Source of the DNA: Pantoea phytobeneficialis
GTDB lineage: Bacteria; Pseudomonadota; Gammaproteobacteria; Enterobacterales; Enterobacteriaceae
Reading direction: 5' to 3'
Assembly: GCF_009728735.1 (NCBI RefSeq)
Contig: NZ_CP024636.1
Location: 2,185,720 to 2,249,719 of the forward strand
DNA: 64,000 nucleotides
The translations under genes were made by a program, and so were the position numbers. Each line of letters opens with the position of its first letter. Position 1 is the stretch's first letter. Positions 15,303-24,258 of the stretch are shown here, piece by piece. The notes under the pieces are model-generated. The model did not search any database. It worked only from the letters and a program-made list of their open reading frames with translations, and was not told where the DNA came from.

Positions 15303-15638
15303 ATGAAAAAATTGTTTCCCGCACTGCTTGCAGCGGTACTGACTTCCAGCGTTTTGCTGGCTGCCCCACTGGCTTCAGCGCAAACCGATCGCCTGATCAT
15401 TGAAAACGGCAACAGCGCGTCCAGCAATGAGGCGGCACGTCAAAGCAAGGAGCAATGGAATGACACCCGCAACCTGCGCAATAAAGTGAATACCCGCGTC
15501 GAGAAAGAGTTTGATAAAACCGATAAAGCGTTTGATAGCCGTGATGCCTGCGAGAAAAGCTACAACGTTAACGCCTATTGGGAACCCAACACGCTGCGCT
15601 GCCTTGACCGTCGCACCGGTCGTATCGTCACACCATAA
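15303..15638 (+). CDS. ynfB: DUF1283 periplasmic protein YnfB
   Basis: A 111-residue exported protein (signal peptide [20 protein letters not shown], with cleavage near ASAQ) of the DUF1283 family. The mature part is charged and helical ([20 protein letters not shown]) with two cysteines (DACEKS and LRCLDR). E. coli YnfB has no established function. The start is supported by AAAGGAAAAG before ATG. In E. coli the next genes are speG and ynfC; here ynfD follows after only 52 bp. Confidence 0.9.
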   Translation: MKKLFPALLAAVLTSSVLLAAPLASAQTDRLIIENGNSASSNEAARQSKEQWNDTRNLRNKVNTRVEKEFDKTDKAFDSRDACEKSYNVNAYWEPNTLRCLDRRTGRIVTP

Positions 15639-15690
15639 GTTGCTGACGCTGCTATAGTTATCAAGGGAGTTCAAACCAAAGGAGTGTGTG

Positions 15691-15984
15691 ATGAAAAAGC
15701 GTCTTGCCGTGATGTTGCTGTCCCTGCTGGCGTTACCGATGCTGGCGCAGGCCTCCTGCGAAAGCGTTAAAGCAGAGATCAGCAAGAAACTGGTCAGTAA
15801 CGGGCTGGCTGAATCGGATTTTACACTGGAGATCGTCCCTAACGATCAGGCCGACCAGGCGGGTGGTCAGGTGGTGGGCCATTGTGAAAATGACACCCAG
15901 AAGATTGTCTACAAGAAGCTGAGTCGCGACGCACAAAGCAACGTCCCGAATGATGCTGGCAGCTCACACGATACACCACAGTAA
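15691..15984 (+). CDS. ynfD: DUF1161 periplasmic protein YnfD
   Basis: A 97-residue exported protein (signal MKKRLAVMLLSLLALPMLAQ, then ASCESVKAEI) of the DUF1161 family. The two cysteines of the small fold are in SCESVK and GHCEND. GGAG sits 6-7 bp before ATG 15691. Function is unknown in E. coli. It sits directly behind ynfB, so the E. coli speG and ynfC genes are absent from this interval. Confidence 0.88.
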   Translation: MKKRLAVMLLSLLALPMLAQASCESVKAEISKKLVSNGLAESDFTLEIVPNDQADQAGGQVVGHCENDTQKIVYKKLSRDAQSNVPNDAGSSHDTPQ

Positions 15985-15990
15985 ACGATC

Positions 15991-16049
15991 GTAGCGGCGC
16001 GATTTATCGCGCGTTTTTTCCTGCAATGCGAACTAAATTGCGCCGCTAC
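15991..16049. repeat. REP-like dispersed palindrome
   Basis: Left arm GTAGCGGCGCGATTTATCGC, T-rich loop, and a degraded right arm (AAATTGCGCCGCTAC). It fills the gap between the convergent stops of ynfD and the efflux gene. Confidence 0.8.
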
Positions 16050-16052
16050 GGA

Positions 16053-17516
16053 TTAATCCTCGTTCTCCGGCCGCTGGTGCGGCATCAGCCAGGCGATCCA
16101 CAGCGTCAATGCGGCAATCAACAACGCCACCACGAAAACCCAGTGCAATGAGCTGGCAATTTGCGTAATCCATTCCTGTAAAGTGCCGTGTGGTAACGCC
16201 TGGCGGCTCTCGTGCGACATGATTTTTTGCATCGGATCGCTGGCCTCCGGTAAGCGCCGCATCAGATTGTAATTCAACACCGCCCCCATCAACGCCGTAC
16301 CAATCGCCGATCCCAGCATCCGGCTGAACATGATTGAGGCAGTGCAAATACCGCGAATTTCGTAATGCGCGTGATTCTGTACCGAGACCAGAAAGGTCGT
16401 GCTGGTCATCCCCATGCCGGTACCGATGACAAAGGCTGTCAGCCCCGCCTGCATCAGCCCGCTGTCGGCGCGCAGCAACAGCAATAAGGCGCTACCGGCA
16501 ATCAGCAGCAATGCGCCCAACTGCGCGGTAAATCGGTAAGACGTGACCAACATCAAACGACCACTCAGGGTGCTGGCAAGCGGCCAACCAATTGACATCA
16601 TTGCCAGCGCACTGCCCGCCTGCAACGGCGTACCGCCAGTAATTCCCTGAATCCAGGTTGGCAGAAAGGCACTGATCCCCATCATCGCTGCGCCAATGAT
16701 CAGATTTCCGGCATTCCCCGCCACAATCAATCGACTGCGCCAGATAGCCAGCGGAAACAGCGGCGCGCTGGCGCGTTGTTCATGACGTTTGAGGAACACA
16801 GCGGCGATCAATGCCAGCAGCAGAAATAGCAGCAACCAATAGCCCAGCACTTCGGCCTGCAATAAGGCGATTAACAGCGCGCTGACGCTGATCATCAACC
16901 AGGCACAGCCGGTTATATTCAGCGAACTGTGCTGCCGCCGTTCCCGCGCCGGCAGAAAACGCGCCAGCAACAGCATCGAGATCAGGCCAATTGGTACGTT
17001 GACCCAGAAAATCACCGCCCAGCTAAAGTGCTGCACCAGCCAGGCTCCGCTTAACGGGCCGAGTATCGCCGCCACGCCCCAGACGCTGGAAAGCCAACCC
17101 TGCACGCTGGCACGCTCGCGCGGTGAATAAATATCCGCCACGATGGTGGTGGTCAACGGCATGATGGCACCCGCGCCTAAACCCTGAAACGCACGGAACA
17201 GAATCAGCCACGTCATGGTATGGGCGAAACCGCACAGCACCGACCCAATAAGAAACAGCGAGACGCCAATAAAAAACAGCGTCTTACGCCCCCACAAATC
17301 CGCCAGTCGACCATAAAGCGGCACTGTGACCGCCTGTGTCAGCAGATAGATAGAGAAGACCCAGCCGAAATGCGAAAACCCGCCCAGGTCGGCAATGATG
17401 GTTGGCATCGCGGTGGCGACGATGGTGACCTCAATTGCCGCCATAAACATCGCCAGCATGCAGGCCATGAGGATCCAGTGGCGGTTACCCGTTTGAATTT
17501 CTGCGCTCTCAGTCAT
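16053..17516 (-). CDS. MFS drug:H+ antiporter, DHA2 (14-TM, EmrB/QacA-like) family
   Basis: A 487-residue protein with about 14 hydrophobic helices. Motif A, YGRLADLWGRK (residues 68-78), and the DHA2 signature WGVAAILGPLSGAWL in helix 5 support an efflux antiporter. A good ribosome site (GGAAGGAAG) precedes the ATG. No membrane-fusion partner (EmrA-like) is adjacent, so it probably acts alone in the inner membrane. The substrate cannot be predicted. It takes the place where E. coli carries the ynfEFGH-dmsD reductase genes. Confidence 0.88.
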   Translation of the reverse strand: MTESAEIQTGNRHWILMACMLAMFMAAIEVTIVATAMPTIIADLGGFSHFGWVFSIYLLTQAVTVPLYGRLADLWGRKTLFFIGVSLFLIGSVLCGFAHTMTWLILFRAFQGLGAGAIMPLTTTIVADIYSPRERASVQGWLSSVWGVAAILGPLSGAWLVQHFSWAVIFWVNVPIGLISMLLLARFLPARERRQHSSLNITGCAWLMISVSALLIALLQAEVLGYWLLLFLLLALIAAVFLKRHEQRASAPLFPLAIWRSRLIVAGNAGNLIIGAAMMGISAFLPTWIQGITGGTPLQAGSALAMMSIGWPLASTLSGRLMLVTSYRFTAQLGALLLIAGSALLLLLRADSGLMQAGLTAFVIGTGMGMTSTTFLVSVQNHAHYEIRGICTASIMFSRMLGSAIGTALMGAVLNYNLMRRLPEASDPMQKIMSHESRQALPHGTLQEWITQIASSLHWVFVVALLIAALTLWIAWLMPHQRPENED

Positions 17517-17838
17517 TTTTCTTCCTTCCTTTGTCGTAATCCTGGCCGAATTTTTTAGCCGTCGATTTCCTCTGCGTGCTCCGTGTGTGTGACGGTGTCA
17601 CAAATAATCGATGAATTTTTTTTATTGAGGATTGTGCCTTATTTCACGCGGTTTAAGCCGGTTTTTTCCTCTTTTCTATCTGTCTGATTTTCCCCTAAAA
17701 ACTGGCATGTCGCGATTAACGTTGCTATAGGTCTAAAACCACTTTCCCGATTCTCACTGGAAAAGTGGCATTAGATAGTCGTTTTATCTTTAATCAGGCA
17801 ATTTTGGTTGTTTTTCACGAATCAGGGAGACATTCGCT
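17517..17838. promoter_or_regulatory. Divergent intergenic region, efflux pump / osmoprotectant operon
   Basis: This 322-bp stretch must hold both divergent promoters. The only clear structure is an imperfect inverted repeat, CCACTTTCC (17739-17747) against GGAAAAGTGG (17759-17768), about 70 bp before the operon's first ATG. It could be an operator. The sequence from 17600 to 17680 is T-rich. No recognised box was found. Confidence 0.4.
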
Positions 17839-18555
17839 ATGCAAAACGCATCGCTCGCCCGACGCACCGGGTTAGCCGTGCTGGCCATTGTGCTGGTGGT
17901 GGGCCTGTTGGTATGGGGGCTTGGGCTGGATACTCTGCGCGCCCGTAGGGTCGATCTGATCTACCTTGGGCAGCAGCACCTGTTTCTGGTGTTCTGGTCC
18001 ATGTTTTTTGCGCTGCTGGTCGGCATCCCCAGCGGCATTCTGCTAAGCCGCCCGTTTGCCCGCGGGTGGGCTGAATACGTGATGCAAATCTTCAACGTTG
18101 GCAATACGCTACCGCCGTTAGCGGTGCTGGCACTGGCGATGGTGATTGTCGGCATCGGCGATCGTCCGGCGTTGATTGCGCTGTTTCTCGCCTCTCTGCT
18201 CCCCATCGTGCGTAATACCTATGCCGGACTGAGCGCGGTTCCCCCCTCGCTACTGGAAGCCGCCAACGGTATTGGCATGACGAAATTTCAGCGTTTGCGT
18301 CAGGTGGAAATCCCCAACGCGTTGCCGGTCATTCTCGCCGGGGTACGCATTTCCACCGCCATCAATGTCGGCACTGCACCACTGGCGTTTCTGATTGGCG
18401 CCAGCAGCTACGGCGAGCTGATTTTCCCCGGCATTTACCTCAACGACTTCCCGACGTTGATCCTCGGGGCAGTGGCAACCGCCCTGTTCGCCCTGATCCT
18501 GGACATGCTGTTAGCGGCGCTTGGACGTTACCTCAGCCCGCATGCAGCGGCATAA
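17839..18555 (+). CDS. osmY: Osmoprotectant ABC transporter permease OsmY-type
   Basis: A 238-residue inner-membrane permease of the ProW/OpuCB type with six hydrophobic segments. The conserved EAA cytoplasmic loop reads [20 protein letters not shown], and [15 protein letters not shown] is the family's helix-2 motif. It is the first gene of permease-binding protein-permease-ATPase and resembles Salmonella OsmY of the OsmU system (glycine betaine and choline-O-sulfate uptake) or E. coli YehW. The gene symbol is assigned by length and position and could be exchanged with the second permease. It is not the periplasmic OsmY of E. coli. Confidence 0.78.
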   Translation: MQNASLARRTGLAVLAIVLVVGLLVWGLGLDTLRARRVDLIYLGQQHLFLVFWSMFFALLVGIPSGILLSRPFARGWAEYVMQIFNVGNTLPPLAVLALAMVIVGIGDRPALIALFLASLLPIVRNTYAGLSAVPPSLLEAANGIGMTKFQRLRQVEIPNALPVILAGVRISTAINVGTAPLAFLIGASSYGELIFPGIYLNDFPTLILGAVATALFALILDMLLAALGRYLSPHAAA

Positions 18556-18571
18556 CAACAGGAGTTTTGTG

Positions 18572-19498
18572 ATGGCCACTGCCAACCGATTTGCGCGCTG
18601 GATAAAACGCAGCGCGCTGGTTCTGACCGCCACCCTGGCGCTTAGCCAGATGGCTGCTGCTGCCACACCGCTGGTGATGGCGACCAAAAGTTTTACCGAG
18701 CAACACATCCTTTCCGCCATGACGGCAATGTGGCTGGAAAAGAAAGGGTTTCAGGTGATCCCGAAAACCAATATCGCGACCACTATCGGTCGTAACGCAA
18801 TGATTAACAAACAGATTGATATGACGTGGGAATACACCGGCACCTCACTGATCATCTTCAATCACATCACCAAACCGATGTCGTCACAGGAAGCCTATAA
18901 CACGGTGAAACAACTCGACGGCAAGCTGGGACTGGTCTGGCTCGACCCGGCACCGATGAACAACACGTACGCCTTTGCCATGCAGCGCGCCAGGGCTGAC
19001 AAGGAAGGCATTAGCACCATGTCGCAACTGGTGGCAAAGCTGGAGCAGATTCGTAAAACCGACCCGGACCATAACTGGAAACTGGGCCTGGATCTGGAGT
19101 TTGCCGGGCGTTCAGATGGCCTTGTTCCGCTGCAAAAAGCCTACAACATGCCGCTTGACCGCCCACAGATTCGGCAGATGGACCCTGGGCTGGTGTACAA
19201 CGCCGTCAAAGAAGGGTTTGTCGATGCGGGGCTGATCTACACCACCGACGGGCGAGTAAAAGGCTTTGATCTCAAGGTGCTGGAAGATGATAAGCACTTC
19301 TTCCCAAGTTACAACGTCACGCCGGTAGTGCGTAAAGATGTGCTGGAGAGCCATCCCGGACTGGCGGCAGCGTTGAATCAACTGTCACCGCTGATTACCG
19401 ACGCAGCGATTACCGAAATGAATAAGCGCGTCGATATCGATCACCAGTCACCTGAACAGGTGGCGCGTGATTTTCTCAAATCAAAAAACATGCTGTAA
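18572..19498 (+). CDS. osmX: Osmoprotectant substrate-binding protein OsmX-type
   Basis: A 308-residue periplasmic binding protein. After a Sec signal ending near SQMAAA it has the OpuAC-family opening [15 protein letters not shown], and later TWEYTGTSL and [11 protein letters not shown]. It captures betaine-type compounds for the flanking permeases. GGAG lies 7 bp before ATG 18572; a longer frame starting at 18521 would overlap the permease gene and is not used. Aromatic residues for a quaternary-ammonium cage cannot be placed with certainty by eye. Confidence 0.82.
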   Translation: MATANRFARWIKRSALVLTATLALSQMAAAATPLVMATKSFTEQHILSAMTAMWLEKKGFQVIPKTNIATTIGRNAMINKQIDMTWEYTGTSLIIFNHITKPMSSQEAYNTVKQLDGKLGLVWLDPAPMNNTYAFAMQRARADKEGISTMSQLVAKLEQIRKTDPDHNWKLGLDLEFAGRSDGLVPLQKAYNMPLDRPQIRQMDPGLVYNAVKEGFVDAGLIYTTDGRVKGFDLKVLEDDKHFFPSYNVTPVVRKDVLESHPGLAAALNQLSPLITDAAITEMNKRVDIDHQSPEQVARDFLKSKNML

Positions 19499-19507
19499 GG
19501 AGGCGTG

Positions 19508-20155
19508 ATGGATACCCTGCATTACATCATGGATAACTGGGACAGCCTGCTGGCTCTGACATGGCAACATACCTGGCTGGTACTGGTGGCGGTCGGTTTT
19601 GCCATCTTGGTTGGCGTCCCGTTGGGGATTCTGATTGTGCGCTTTAAATGGCTGGCGACGCCGGTTTTGGGCATCGCCACCATTGTGCTGACCATTCCAA
19701 CTATCGCGCTGTTTGGTTTGATGATCCCATTGTTTTCGCTGATCGGTCAGGGAATTGGTGCCCTGCCTGCCATTACCGCCGTGTTTCTCTATTCGCTGCT
19801 GCCCATCGTGCGCAACACCCACACCGCGCTGGAAAACCTGCCGCCGGGTCTGCGTGAAGCAGGTCGTGGTATTGGCATGACCTTCTGGCAGCGTTTGCGC
19901 TGGGTTGAAATCCCCATGGCGCTGCCGGTGATTTTTGGCGGTATCCGCACCGCCGTGGTGATGAATGTCGGCGTGATGGCAATTGCTGCGGTGATCGGCG
20001 CGGGTGGTTTGGGTTTACAGCTGCTGGATGGTATCAGCGGCAGCGATGTTCGTATGTTAATTGCCGGTGCGTTGATGATTTGTTTGCTGGCTATTGTGCT
20101 TGACTGGCTGCTGCATCGTTTGCAGTCAGCGCTGACTCCAAAGGGGATTCGCTAA
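19508..20155 (+). CDS. osmW: Osmoprotectant ABC transporter permease OsmW-type
   Basis: A 215-residue permease, the second of the pair. Its EAA loop reads LREAGRGIGMTFWQRLRWVE and its helix-2 motif TIVLTIPTIALFGLMIPLFS. The start is ATG 19508, directly behind AAGGAGG at 19497-19503; the GTG at 19505 is too close to that site. Its stop codon overlaps the ATG of the ATPase gene (TAATG), so the two are co-translated. It forms the membrane heterodimer with the first permease. Confidence 0.8.
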   Translation: MDTLHYIMDNWDSLLALTWQHTWLVLVAVGFAILVGVPLGILIVRFKWLATPVLGIATIVLTIPTIALFGLMIPLFSLIGQGIGALPAITAVFLYSLLPIVRNTHTALENLPPGLREAGRGIGMTFWQRLRWVEIPMALPVIFGGIRTAVVMNVGVMAIAAVIGAGGLGLQLLDGISGSDVRMLIAGALMICLLAIVLDWLLHRLQSALTPKGIR

Positions 20156-21291
20156 TGATTAAACTGGAAAACCTGACGAAAACCTTTACCCAGAAAAACG
20201 GTACGACCTTTAACGCCGTTGATAACGTCAGCCTTGACGTTCCCGCCGGGGAAATGTGCGTGCTGCTCGGCCCTTCCGGGTGTGGCAAAACCACTACGCT
20301 GAAGATGATCAACCGTTTGATCCCGGCGACCAGCGGCAACATCCTGATTAACGGTGAAGATACCAGCGCCCAGGATACGGTGACGCTGCGCCGTAACATC
20401 GGATATGTGATTCAGCAAATTGGTCTGTTCCCGAATATGACTATTGAAGAAAACATCACCGTGGTGCCGCGCATGTTGGGCTGGGATAAAAAGCGTTGTC
20501 GTGAGCGCGCCACTGAACTGATGAGTATGGTGGCGCTCGACCCGACGAAGTTTCTGCATCGCTACCCGCGTGAGATGTCGGGCGGTCAACAGCAGCGCAT
20601 TGGCGTGATCCGTGCACTGGCAGCAGATCCACCGGTGCTGCTGATGGACGAACCTTTTGGCGCGGTCGATCCGATTAACCGTGAGGTGATCCAGAACGAG
20701 TTTCTTGATATGCAGCGACAGTTGAAAAAGACCGTGATGCTGGTCAGCCATGACATTGATGAGGCACTCAAGCTGGGCGACCGCATCGCGGTGTTTGGTC
20801 AGGGAAAAATCGTTCAGTGCGCCAGCCCGGATGAGCTGCTGGCAAAGCCCGCCAACGACTTTGTTGGATCTTTTGTCGGCCAGGACCGCACGCTGAAACG
20901 TTTGTTGCTGGTACAGGCGGGCGATGTCACCGATCAACAACCGACCATCACCGTGCAGCGCAGCACGCCACTCGCCGAGGCCTTTGCCACTATGGACGAC
21001 AACGATATGCGTTCAGTGACGGTGGTCGATAACGACGGTAAACCGCTGGGATTTGTCAAACGCCGCGAAGCGCGTGGTGCCAGTGGTCGCTGTGAAGAGA
21101 TGTTGCATACCTTCACCGTCACCGGCAAGGCGGAAGAAAACCTGCGCGTGGTGCTGTCGAAGTTGTATGAACACAATCTGGTCTGGATGCCGATTGTCGA
21201 TGAAGAGGGCCGCTACAGTGGCGAAATTTCGCAGGATTATATTGCGGATTATTTGAGCTCCGGCCGGACGCGGCGGCGGTTAAATCCCTGA
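20155..21291 (+). CDS. osmV: Osmoprotectant ABC transporter ATPase OsmV-type, with CBS domains
   Basis: A 378-residue ABC ATPase. Walker A is GPSGCGKTT (39-47), the signature SGGQQQR (142-148) and Walker B VLLMDEPFG (161-169). Behind the ATPase domain, from about residue 250, are two CBS-type repeats (for example MRSVTVVDNDGKPLGFV and LVWMPIVDEEGRYSGEI). In OpuA-type importers these sense ionic strength and gate transport, consistent with osmotic control. It is the last gene of the four-gene operon and is followed by a 46-bp hairpin. Confidence 0.88.
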   Translation: MIKLENLTKTFTQKNGTTFNAVDNVSLDVPAGEMCVLLGPSGCGKTTTLKMINRLIPATSGNILINGEDTSAQDTVTLRRNIGYVIQQIGLFPNMTIEENITVVPRMLGWDKKRCRERATELMSMVALDPTKFLHRYPREMSGGQQQRIGVIRALAADPPVLLMDEPFGAVDPINREVIQNEFLDMQRQLKKTVMLVSHDIDEALKLGDRIAVFGQGKIVQCASPDELLAKPANDFVGSFVGQDRTLKRLLLVQAGDVTDQQPTITVQRSTPLAEAFATMDDNDMRSVTVVDNDGKPLGFVKRREARGASGRCEEMLHTFTVTGKAEENLRVVLSKLYEHNLVWMPIVDEEGRYSGEISQDYIADYLSSGRTRRRLNP

Positions 21292-21312
21292 GAGGGATTG
21301 CCTTGCATTCAC

Positions 21313-21358
21313 CTGATCTGACAATAACACCCGCTTTATCCGTTATTTGTCAGATCAG
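21313..21358. repeat. Long hairpin between the osmoprotectant operon and the HAD gene
   Basis: CTGATCTGACAATAAC pairs with GTTATTTGTCAGATCAG, a 16-bp stem with one bulged base and a 13-nt loop. There is no T-run, so it may stop transcription from both sides by Rho or RNA processing, or protect 3' ends. Confidence 0.65.
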
Positions 21359-21381
21359 CTATCTACCTGGTTGCTGCTGCT

Positions 21382-22737
21382 TTATTCGCGATAATGCAAT
21401 GATCTTATGCCAACCCTAAAGCTTTTAATTGCGATATGCTGGAATGATCTTTCCTCTGATTTCTTATTAGCGAACATAAAGGCCATTGCCTCATCTGCAT
21501 TTATTTCACTATCATCCAGTAATACCGACAAAAACTGTTCATGACTTGCGCCCTTCTCACTACCAAGTTGAGTAATAATGCCATTGATAATGGTGATTTT
21601 TGGTTTTTCATTGCTCAGGAAAATATTCTTATAACGCAAACAGGCACTGTCATTTTTCAGGTTATTTACCTCGCTTCTTATTTCATTTTTCATCCCCTCC
21701 AGGTCAACACATTGGTCGAGACCAAAAAAATGTCCAATTTTGTTTTTAATTAAAAATGAGACGATATCTATCATACAATCCGTAATAAGTGGCCGCGATG
21801 AGATGATGCAAGTGAAAACACTGAGATTGTCTAGTGTATTGAGTTGTTTAATGACTCGTTCGATTTTATCAAGGTATGAGCCTTGAATGTCATCTGACTT
21901 GCTAAGGTTTACTGCCTCTGGATTGGTACCACCAACGATAACCGGGCCATGTCCGCGCGCCAGCGTATCGTCAAAGTCAAAAACGATGACAACTTTTCTG
22001 TGCTGCGTATTCACGTCACTGATTATCTCAACGACCTCACTCAGGGTGACATCCAATGGTGAATTGCAAACGTGATGACCTTTAGCGCGCCCAGTGTTGT
22101 CAGTGTGATCGGGTAGCTCGACACGCAGATAATTTGTCAGAAATCGACTATCGATATCGTTAATCACCCTGTCGGTAAGGCTATTCAGTTCATCAATTGA
22201 AAGTGGATATTCCACAGCAAGGCGCTGTTTGAAGCATTCAATATCAACCGGAGATGACAGAATTTTTTCCATGCTATAGAACAGGGCAATGTCTATTTCT
22301 TTTTTATCATGCAGAGTTCTATCATCATGGCTTTCTCTTTGGTAGAAATTAAAAGCAGTTAATATCTGTGAGGCTCGCATTTCAAAAGCCGTGATATGTT
22401 TACTTTCTGTCAGTCTCTCTGCGATCTTCAGGCAGCCGTCTTCGAACATCTTATATTTATTAAATAACGCAATGCATAAGTCTTGTGTCTCCATATAGGC
22501 ATGTTTACGCAGGTCGGTAGGCTTGATGCGTAGTCTGGTAAAAATAGTTTTAACGGTTTTTTGGGCTGTTGAATGAATTTCGGTCACTGATGTTGTGGTG
22601 GGACGCGTGAACGTAACAGGTATCTCGGTTGTATTGATGCATCTGTTGATTAACCAGGTCGTGCTGCTGTCCGGGCTAATCAACGAAGCGGGCGTTGCTG
22701 TTGGTTCTGTTGCTCCTGTTGATGTAATCATATTCAT
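21382..22737 (-). CDS. HAD-superfamily phosphatase with Ser/Thr-rich N-terminus, candidate secreted effector
   Basis: A 451-residue protein of unrecognised subfamily. Residues 1-64 are low in charge and 39% Ser or Thr (25 of 64), with no hydrophobic signal peptide, as in N-termini exported by type III systems. Residues 65-240 are helical and of unknown fold. Residues 247-420 hold a complete HAD core: motif I VFDFDDTLA with D254 and D256, motif II IISSR with S313/S314, a lysine in EKPK (378-380) as motif III, and motif IV LLDDSE with D408/D409. So it is probably an active Mg-dependent phosphatase. The DNA is AT-rich and rare-codon-rich compared with neighbours, and the gene stands alone between hairpins, suggesting acquisition by transfer. 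An intracellular phosphatase role is equally possible; no secretion genes or hrp-type promoter were recognised nearby. Confidence 0.7.
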   Translation of the reverse strand: MNMITSTGATEPTATPASLISPDSSTTWLINRCINTTEIPVTFTRPTTTSVTEIHSTAQKTVKTIFTRLRIKPTDLRKHAYMETQDLCIALFNKYKMFEDGCLKIAERLTESKHITAFEMRASQILTAFNFYQRESHDDRTLHDKKEIDIALFYSMEKILSSPVDIECFKQRLAVEYPLSIDELNSLTDRVINDIDSRFLTNYLRVELPDHTDNTGRAKGHHVCNSPLDVTLSEVVEIISDVNTQHRKVVIVFDFDDTLARGHGPVIVGGTNPEAVNLSKSDDIQGSYLDKIERVIKQLNTLDNLSVFTCIISSRPLITDCMIDIVSFLIKNKIGHFFGLDQCVDLEGMKNEIRSEVNNLKNDSACLRYKNIFLSNEKPKITIINGIITQLGSEKGASHEQFLSVLLDDSEINADEAMAFMFANKKSEERSFQHIAIKSFRVGIRSLHYRE

Positions 22738-22762
22738 CCTTAATTAAGATTAAGTGAGTGCG

Positions 22763-22799
22763 AATACGGTCAACATTAAAACTGAATGTTGACCGTATT
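22763..22799. repeat. Perfect 15-bp inverted repeat upstream of the HAD gene
   Basis: AATACGGTCAACATT and AATGTTGACCGTATT are exact complements around a 7-nt loop (AAAACTG). It ends 26 bp before the HAD start codon at 22737 and 86 bp after the stop of the xanthine permease. No T-run follows on either strand. It is either a factor-bound operator or an end-of-transcript structure. Confidence 0.75.
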
Positions 22800-22884
22800 G
22801 GCTCTTCATTATTCAATAATCAGGATAATCAAATGCTGATTTTTATCTGAGTATTCTCTTCATGTTGCGCTCTGGCACTGACAC

Positions 22885-24258
22885 TTAATGTGACTCTTCT
22901 GCTGCTGAAGCGAGGGGCTGATGACTTTGCTCCGTGGGCAAAATCACGTTCAGCACAATCGCCAGAATCCCGCCGGTTGTCACCGCATGACCAAACAGAT
23001 TGGTTACCAGCATCGGGAACTGTTTCAGCACATCCGGCACGGCTTCCACTCCCAGGCCCAGGCCGAAAGAGACGGCCACAATCAGCATTTCGCGGCGACC
23101 CAGCGGCGACTGTGTCATTACCCGGATACCGGCAGCCACCACGCTACCGAACATCACCAACGTCGCTCCGCCCAGCACGGGGGCGGGAATTTGCTGCAAC
23201 AGGTTGCCAATCACTGGAAAAATACCCAACAGCACCAGCATCAAACCAATCACCATCCCCACATAACGACTGGCGACGCCGGTCATCTGAATCACGCCGT
23301 TGTTTTGGGCAAACGTGGTGTTGGGAAATGCGGAGAACATCGCGGCCAGCACACAACTGATACCATCCGCCAGGATACCGCCTTGCAGGCGGCGCTGAAA
23401 ACCCTCGCCCTCAATCGGCTGACGCGATAACAGGCAGTTGGCAGTTAAATCCCCGACCGCTTCGATCACGCTGATCACCGATACCAGCGCAATCGGCACA
23501 AAGATCGCCCAGTCAAAATTAAAACCAAAGCGGAAGAAGCCCGGCATCACCAACCAACTGCTTTCGGCCATCGGTTTAAGTTGCAGATGGCCGGTCAGGG
23601 CGGCGGCGATACAACCCACTGCGATGCCCGCTACCACGGCCACTAAGCGCGCCCAGCGATTACGCGAACGGTTCAACGCCACAATCACCAGCAAGGTCAA
23701 CGCCCCCAACGCCAGATTCCACGGAGCGCCGAAATCGGCAGCATTGTGACCACCCGCCCAGTCGGTGATGCTGACCTTGATCAGGCTGATACCAATCAGG
23801 GTAATCACCGTACCGGTGACTACCGGCGTCAGCACCTTACGCAACGGCGCAATGCAGCGGCTAATCAACATCGGGATTAATGCGGCTATCAGGTTACAGC
23901 CAAAAATCATCGCCATAATGTCTTCTGGTGAACCGCCCCGTGCTTTCACCATCAAGCCACCGGATAAGATCACGCCAAGAAACGCAAAACTGGTGCCTTG
24001 CAGGCAGATCATCCCGGCACCGACACCCATAAAACGGCGCGCCTGAATAAAGGTTCCCAGGCCTGAAACCAATAACGACATGCTAATCAGATAAGGAATG
24101 TAAGCCTGTAACCCCAATACCGAACCGATAATCAGTGGTGGCGTGATAATGCCCACCACGCTTGCCAGCACATGTTGCAGTGCGGCAAAAAATGCGGGGG
24201 CTGGGCCAATGCGTTGTTCCAGCCCATACAGCAAACCTTTTTCATCTGAGTGCGACAT
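22885..24258 (-). CDS. xanP: Xanthine permease XanP-type (NCS2 family)
   Basis: A 457-residue protein with about 14 hydrophobic segments, of the nucleobase-cation symporter-2 family. The hallmark FAQNNGVIQMTGVASRYVG and the helix-1 QHVLAS histidine match E. coli XanP/XanQ, H+-driven xanthine importers. PNTTF lies just before the signature, and GGATLVMFG is another family motif. It supplies the substrate of the XDH encoded about 12 kb away and fits the purine theme. Uric acid permeases share much of this pattern, so xanthine versus urate is not certain. Confidence 0.8.
   Translation of the reverse strand: MSHSDEKGLLYGLEQRIGPAPAFFAALQHVLASVVGIITPPLIIGSVLGLQAYIPYLISMSLLVSGLGTFIQARRFMGVGAGMICLQGTSFAFLGVILSGGLMVKARGGSPEDIMAMIFGCNLIAALIPMLISRCIAPLRKVLTPVVTGTVITLIGISLIKVSITDWAGGHNAADFGAPWNLALGALTLLVIVALNRSRNRWARLVAVVAGIAVGCIAAALTGHLQLKPMAESSWLVMPGFFRFGFNFDWAIFVPIALVSVISVIEAVGDLTANCLLSRQPIEGEGFQRRLQGGILADGISCVLAAMFSAFPNTTFAQNNGVIQMTGVASRYVGMVIGLMLVLLGIFPVIGNLLQQIPAPVLGGATLVMFGSVVAAGIRVMTQSPLGRREMLIVAVSFGLGLGVEAVPDVLKQFPMLVTNLFGHAVTTGGILAIVLNVILPTEQSHQPLASAAEESH

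Noticed and set aside
17588-17602. CRP-like TGTGA-cggtg-TCACA
   Set aside because: The spacer is 5 bp, not 6, so it does not fit the CRP site.
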